Source of the DNA: Candidatus Rifleibacterium amylolyticum
GTDB lineage: Bacteria; Muiribacteriota; Ozemobacteria; Ozemobacterales; Ozemobacteraceae
Assembly: GCA_009917695.1 (NCBI GenBank)
Contig: JAACJG010000001.1
Coordinates: 207,219-271,218, forward strand
Direction of reading: 5' to 3'
DNA length: 64,000 bases
Shown: positions 60,986 to 64,000 of the stretch, piece after piece
Position numbering within the stretch: the stretch's first letter is position 1
Layout of the letters: every line of letters starts with the position of its first letter
The notes under the pieces: generated by a model
The model's input: the letters and a program-made list of their open reading frames with translations, nothing else
What the model was told of the DNA's origin: nothing
The model's database searches: none
Translations under genes and position numbers: made by a program

Positions 60986-63202
60986 ATGAACATGAGCGAA
61001 CAGACAACAGCAGCAATACAGCCCTGGCAGCAACGGTTTTTTGCCTATATCAACAGCATCAAAACGAAGCTGATCGTCAGTTTTCTTCTGATCACCCTGA
61101 CGCCACTCATCTATATCAGCTATGTCATGCTGCGCAACGCTTCTGACGGCCTGCTCAACGTCATTGTCAACAACTCGCTGGCGCACGCCCGCAAGGCCTC
61201 CATCGATCTCAACCGCTTCGTCGCTCATCAACTCGATATCATTCAGCTTCTTCGCCGAAGTGATGCCGCTCTTGACCGCAACGCCGGCGAGCTCGAAGAG
61301 TTGATCAAAGAACACGACCTGCGGCAGCTTTCGATCGAAAAGATCTACATAATTGATGAGGCTGAGCAGATCGTCAGCGTCTCGAATGCCAACCCGGTCA
61401 GGCATGAGATCGATTTTGGCGAGGCGGCGGGCCTGCTGCAACAGCGCCGATTTCTTCTGTTAAGCTCAATCGGCGATGATGGCCGCAATTCAGTGGCGCT
61501 GGTGGCGATGTTGACCGACCGCGCTGGCCTCAACTACGCTCTTCTGGTAATGGAACTCAACCTGATTCAGCTGGCTTCGATAATTGCCGAGAACGTTGTC
61601 GGCAGCAGCACGCGCGTCTACCTGCTCGATGAGAGCAATCGTGTCGTGCTCAGTTACCCCGAGAACGTTCGTAGCAACGATGCAACGGTCATGGGTGCAA
61701 AGATTGCAGACAACGAATATGGCGTTTTTGCCATCGATGGCGCTGGTCTCGAAAAGCCGCAGCTTTCGTCGTTTCTGCCGGTAGTTGGCCTGGGCTGGAA
61801 AGTTCTGCTGATTCAGGATCAGCAGGAAGTATATGCGCTCGTCAATACCTTTCAGCACAATCTCTACTGGATCCTTTTCCTGACAATCACTGTCGCGGTG
61901 GTGATTGCACTGATAATTTCGCAGAATATCGCGCTGCCGATTCTGCAGGTTACGCGTGGTGCCAACGAGCTGGCAGCCGGAAAATTCGACGTTCGCATCA
62001 GTGTCGCCAACACCGACGAAGTCGGTCAGCTGGCAAACAACTTCAATTTTATGGCCGACAGTCTTGCCGGTAAGATGGAAGAGCTTAAGATCGCTTACGA
62101 AGAGTTACAGGACAGAGCGCAGACCATCGAGAAGAGCAACATCGAGCTCGACCGCAAGGTTTTCGAAATCGGTCTGCTCTACCAGATCGGCAGCACCATG
62201 GGCGAAATCGGGCTCGATCTTGAGCGCCTGCTCGATGTCATTATCGATAAGGCAATCGAGGCGGCTGATGCCCAACGCGGCTCGTTGATGCTGATCGACG
62301 ACAATCAGGAAATGCTCGAACTCAAGCGCGTGCGCATCTGGGATGCAGCAAGCGGGCAGCCGGTGCCGGTCACCGATTTTAAACGCAACATCAACATCAG
62401 GCCGGGCGAAGGCATTGCCGGCAAAGTTCTCCAGAGCGGTCAGATGCTGACGATAAACGATCCTGATAACGATCCTGATTTCAAGCAATATGAGGGCGAA
62501 AGAAACCGGGTCGCCCAGATTTGCTGTGTTCCTCTCAAAGTTAAGAACGTTACTTTCGGTGTCATCAACATTGTTAATCGTAAAGATGGCCAGGACTTCG
62601 AGAAACGCGATACCGACCTGCTGCAGACTATGGCAAACCAGGCTGCGCTGGTTCTCGACAACACCAAACTTTTTAAACTCGCAATTACAGATGGACTGAC
62701 CGATCTCTTTCTTGTGCGGCATTTCAAGAACAAGTTGCACGAAGAAATCAAGCGTGCCCGGCGCTACCATAAGATTTTCTCGATCATTTTCTTCGACATC
62801 GACCACTTCAAAAAATTCAACGACACCTATGGTCACCAGATTGGTGACGAAGTGCTCAAACAGGTTGCGGTGCTTTTTAAGCAATCATTGCGCGAAGACA
62901 TCGACATGCCAGCCCGGTACGGCGGCGAAGAAATGATCGCGCTTCTGCCCGAAACCGATGCGCAGGGCGCCCTGGTCGTCGCCGAGCGCCTGCGCCAGTC
63001 TATCGAAAATCACGGGTTTACCGGTTCAGAAGAACCGCTGCATGTTACCGTAAGCCTTGGCATTGCCGAGTTTCCGCAGCATGGCATGGAAGCGCTCGAA
63101 CTGATTCGCAAGGCTGACACCGCGCTATATGAATGCAAAAAGAAGGGCCGCAATCAGTCTTCGATCTACTCTGAAGAAATGGGAGTAGTTTCCGAAAAAT
63201 GA
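60986..63202 (+). CDS. Membrane diguanylate cyclase with Cache-like sensor, HAMP, GAF and GGDEF domains
   Basis: 738 residues, predicted to make c-di-GMP. Two membrane helices (about 27-48 and 290-312) enclose an extracytoplasmic Cache-like domain. HAMP follows (PILQVTRGANELAAGKFDV), then a coiled coil, a GAF domain (about 405-565: GSLMLIDDNQEML, GIAGKVLQSG, CCVPLKVKNVTFGVINI) and GGDEF with FFDIDHFKKFNDTYGHQ and GGEEM at 646-650. The signature is an accepted variant of GGEEF. The RxxD product-inhibition site is not conserved (EDID at that position), so feedback control may be lost. It overlaps the next gene by four bases. Confidence 0.92.
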   Translation: MNMSEQTTAAIQPWQQRFFAYINSIKTKLIVSFLLITLTPLIYISYVMLRNASDGLLNVIVNNSLAHARKASIDLNRFVAHQLDIIQLLRRSDAALDRNAGELEELIKEHDLRQLSIEKIYIIDEAEQIVSVSNANPVRHEIDFGEAAGLLQQRRFLLLSSIGDDGRNSVALVAMLTDRAGLNYALLVMELNLIQLASIIAENVVGSSTRVYLLDESNRVVLSYPENVRSNDATVMGAKIADNEYGVFAIDGAGLEKPQLSSFLPVVGLGWKVLLIQDQQEVYALVNTFQHNLYWILFLTITVAVVIALIISQNIALPILQVTRGANELAAGKFDVRISVANTDEVGQLANNFNFMADSLAGKMEELKIAYEELQDRAQTIEKSNIELDRKVFEIGLLYQIGSTMGEIGLDLERLLDVIIDKAIEAADAQRGSLMLIDDNQEMLELKRVRIWDAASGQPVPVTDFKRNINIRPGEGIAGKVLQSGQMLTINDPDNDPDFKQYEGERNRVAQICCVPLKVKNVTFGVINIVNRKDGQDFEKRDTDLLQTMANQAALVLDNTKLFKLAITDGLTDLFLVRHFKNKLHEEIKRARRYHKIFSIIFFDIDHFKKFNDTYGHQIGDEVLKQVAVLFKQSLREDIDMPARYGGEEMIALLPETDAQGALVVAERLRQSIENHGFTGSEEPLHVTVSLGIAEFPQHGMEALELIRKADTALYECKKKGRNQSSIYSEEMGVVSEK

Positions 63203-64000
63203 TCAGATTCATAAACTTGTTCATTCTTGTGTTTGTTGCTCTGACCCTCTGTACCTCTCTTGTCGCACAGACAGGCAGTGCGGCCTATAAGATTGACCGC
63301 CTCGTCACCTTTCTGGCAATGGGTACCGGAGCAACCACCGGTACTTATTTCCCGCTCGGAAACGCTTTTGCCAACGTCTGGTCGACGCGTGTCGAGAAGG
63401 TCAGCGTCATGGCGCACTCGACCAGCGGCTCGATCGAGAACATTCAGCTGATGCGCCGGCGTGAGCTCGACCTCGCGATTGCCCAGAGCGATGTCGTGAC
63501 CGCAGCGATCAACGGCACCGGCAGCTTTCTTGGCCATCCCTGTCCGAATCTACGTGTTCTCATGTCGCTCTATCCTGAAGTCGTTCAGATAGTCGTTCTT
63601 GCCGATTCCGGCATCGAAACGGTCTCGCAGCTGCGTGGCCAGCGCGTTATCGTTGGCGCTCCCGGCAGCGGCAATGCGATTACTTCTCTTGAGCTGATGG
63701 CAGCTTTTGGCATTGACAAAGCCGATTTTGAGCCGGTTTACATCTCATACGACGAAGCATTACAGGCGATGGAACGCCGCGATTACACAGCCGCCATTGT
63801 CATTGCCGGCACGCCAACCCGCATGATCAGCGAACTGAAGCTGCGGGTGCCGGTAAGAATTCTTACACTGACGCCATCGGAAACCGCCAGCCTGACCGCC
63901 GCCCTGCCGTATCTCGCCGCCGTGAACCTGCCGGCCGCAACCTACCAGGGTCAGGCTGAACCGGTTACGACCGTTGCTCTCATGGCAATGCTGATTGCCA
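63199..64000 (+). CDS. TAXI-type TRAP substrate-binding protein (3' end outside window)
   Basis: The first 267 residues of a periplasmic binding protein of the TAXI group. A signal peptide (NLFILVFVALTLCTSLVAQ) precedes the family pattern: FLAMGTGATTGTYFPLGNAF, STSGSIENIQLMRRRELDLA, IAQSDV and GAPGSGNAITS. Ligands of this group are typically dicarboxylates or amino acids. The ATG overlaps the stop of the GGDEF gene (ATGA), so both are made together. TRAP permease genes may lie beyond the window; otherwise it could present ligand to the Cache domain of its partner. Confidence 0.9.
   Translation, partial: MIRFINLFILVFVALTLCTSLVAQTGSAAYKIDRLVTFLAMGTGATTGTYFPLGNAFANVWSTRVEKVSVMAHSTSGSIENIQLMRRRELDLAIAQSDVVTAAINGTGSFLGHPCPNLRVLMSLYPEVVQIVVLADSGIETVSQLRGQRVIVGAPGSGNAITSLELMAAFGIDKADFEPVYISYDEALQAMERRDYTAAIVIAGTPTRMISELKLRVPVRILTLTPSETASLTAALPYLAAVNLPAATYQGQAEPVTTVALMAMLIA

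Noticed and set aside
1-64000. CRISPR arrays, rRNA and tRNA genes, complete insertion sequences
   Set aside because: No regularly spaced direct repeats, no cloverleaf with a TTCGA arm, no rRNA-like blocks and no DDE or tyrosine transposase frames were found by eye.

Overview
The window reads as a piece of the chromosome of an anaerobic, hydrogen-metabolising bacterium of medium GC content. It carries two sets of trimeric NAD-linked [FeFe]-hydrogenase genes, a Rex-type redox repressor, a selenium-use operon, a type IV pilin-like protein and many two-component and c-di-GMP signalling proteins, but no respiratory oxidase. The gene set recalls uncultured Riflebacteria/Ozemobacteria-type genomes. 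That is an impression from gene content only, because no rRNA or tRNA gene was recognised. No CRISPR array and no complete insertion sequence was seen.

Layout. 1-7,042: uppP and the 5' part of ftsK (minus strand), then efp, an Ala/Pro/Val-rich single-pass protein, a small Cys-rich protein with psuG, and a VOC protein. 7,130-14,716: an overlapping gene train (RDD, membrane protein, DUF4129, DUF4350, MoxR, DUF58) facing a SpoIIM-like membrane protein. 14,732-15,238: a pseudopilin with a zinc ribbon in its leader. 15,346-28,133 (all minus strand): a hydrogen module, read in transcription order as rex, hydC2, hydB2, hydA2, a sensory hydrogenase fused to a histidine kinase, a receiver protein and a frameshifted receiver/histidine kinase; then a promoter region with a Rex-like operator, a second receiver, hydC1, hydB1, hydA1 and a strong terminator. 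28,482-34,788: secreted C39-like peptidase, propeller-like protein, moeA, cation/proton antiporter, glnA. 35,727-44,920: Cache histidine kinase, a selD/cysteine desulfurase/yedF selenium operon in which SelD carries an N-terminal DUF3343 domain, a GAF histidine kinase, cvpA, a 2-hydroxyacid dehydrogenase and a methyltransferase. 45,319-57,000: membrane-bound MA-type peptidase, discoidin-domain protein, an Rpn-type nuclease with two trailing copies of its C-terminal tail, a WD40 protein and sbcDC. 57,483-64,000: a secreted helical protein, a remnant of a class III cyclase, an Asn/Gly/His-rich exported protein, a Cache-HAMP-GAF-GGDEF protein and a TAXI-type binding protein that runs off the end.

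The most interesting unit is 15.3-28.2 kb. A protein with an [FeFe]-hydrogenase-like sensor domain and a kinase core lies inside an operon with a catalytic hydrogenase and Rex, next to a second hydrogenase of simpler subunit structure. Operator-like sequences of nearly identical core stand in front of both transcription units. I infer a circuit that matches hydrogenase type and level to hydrogen pressure and NADH/NAD+ ratio. The intergenic parts also hold palindromic repeats (around 42.0, 52.4, 59.3 and 60.8 kb) and a foldable element at 45.03-45.15 kb.
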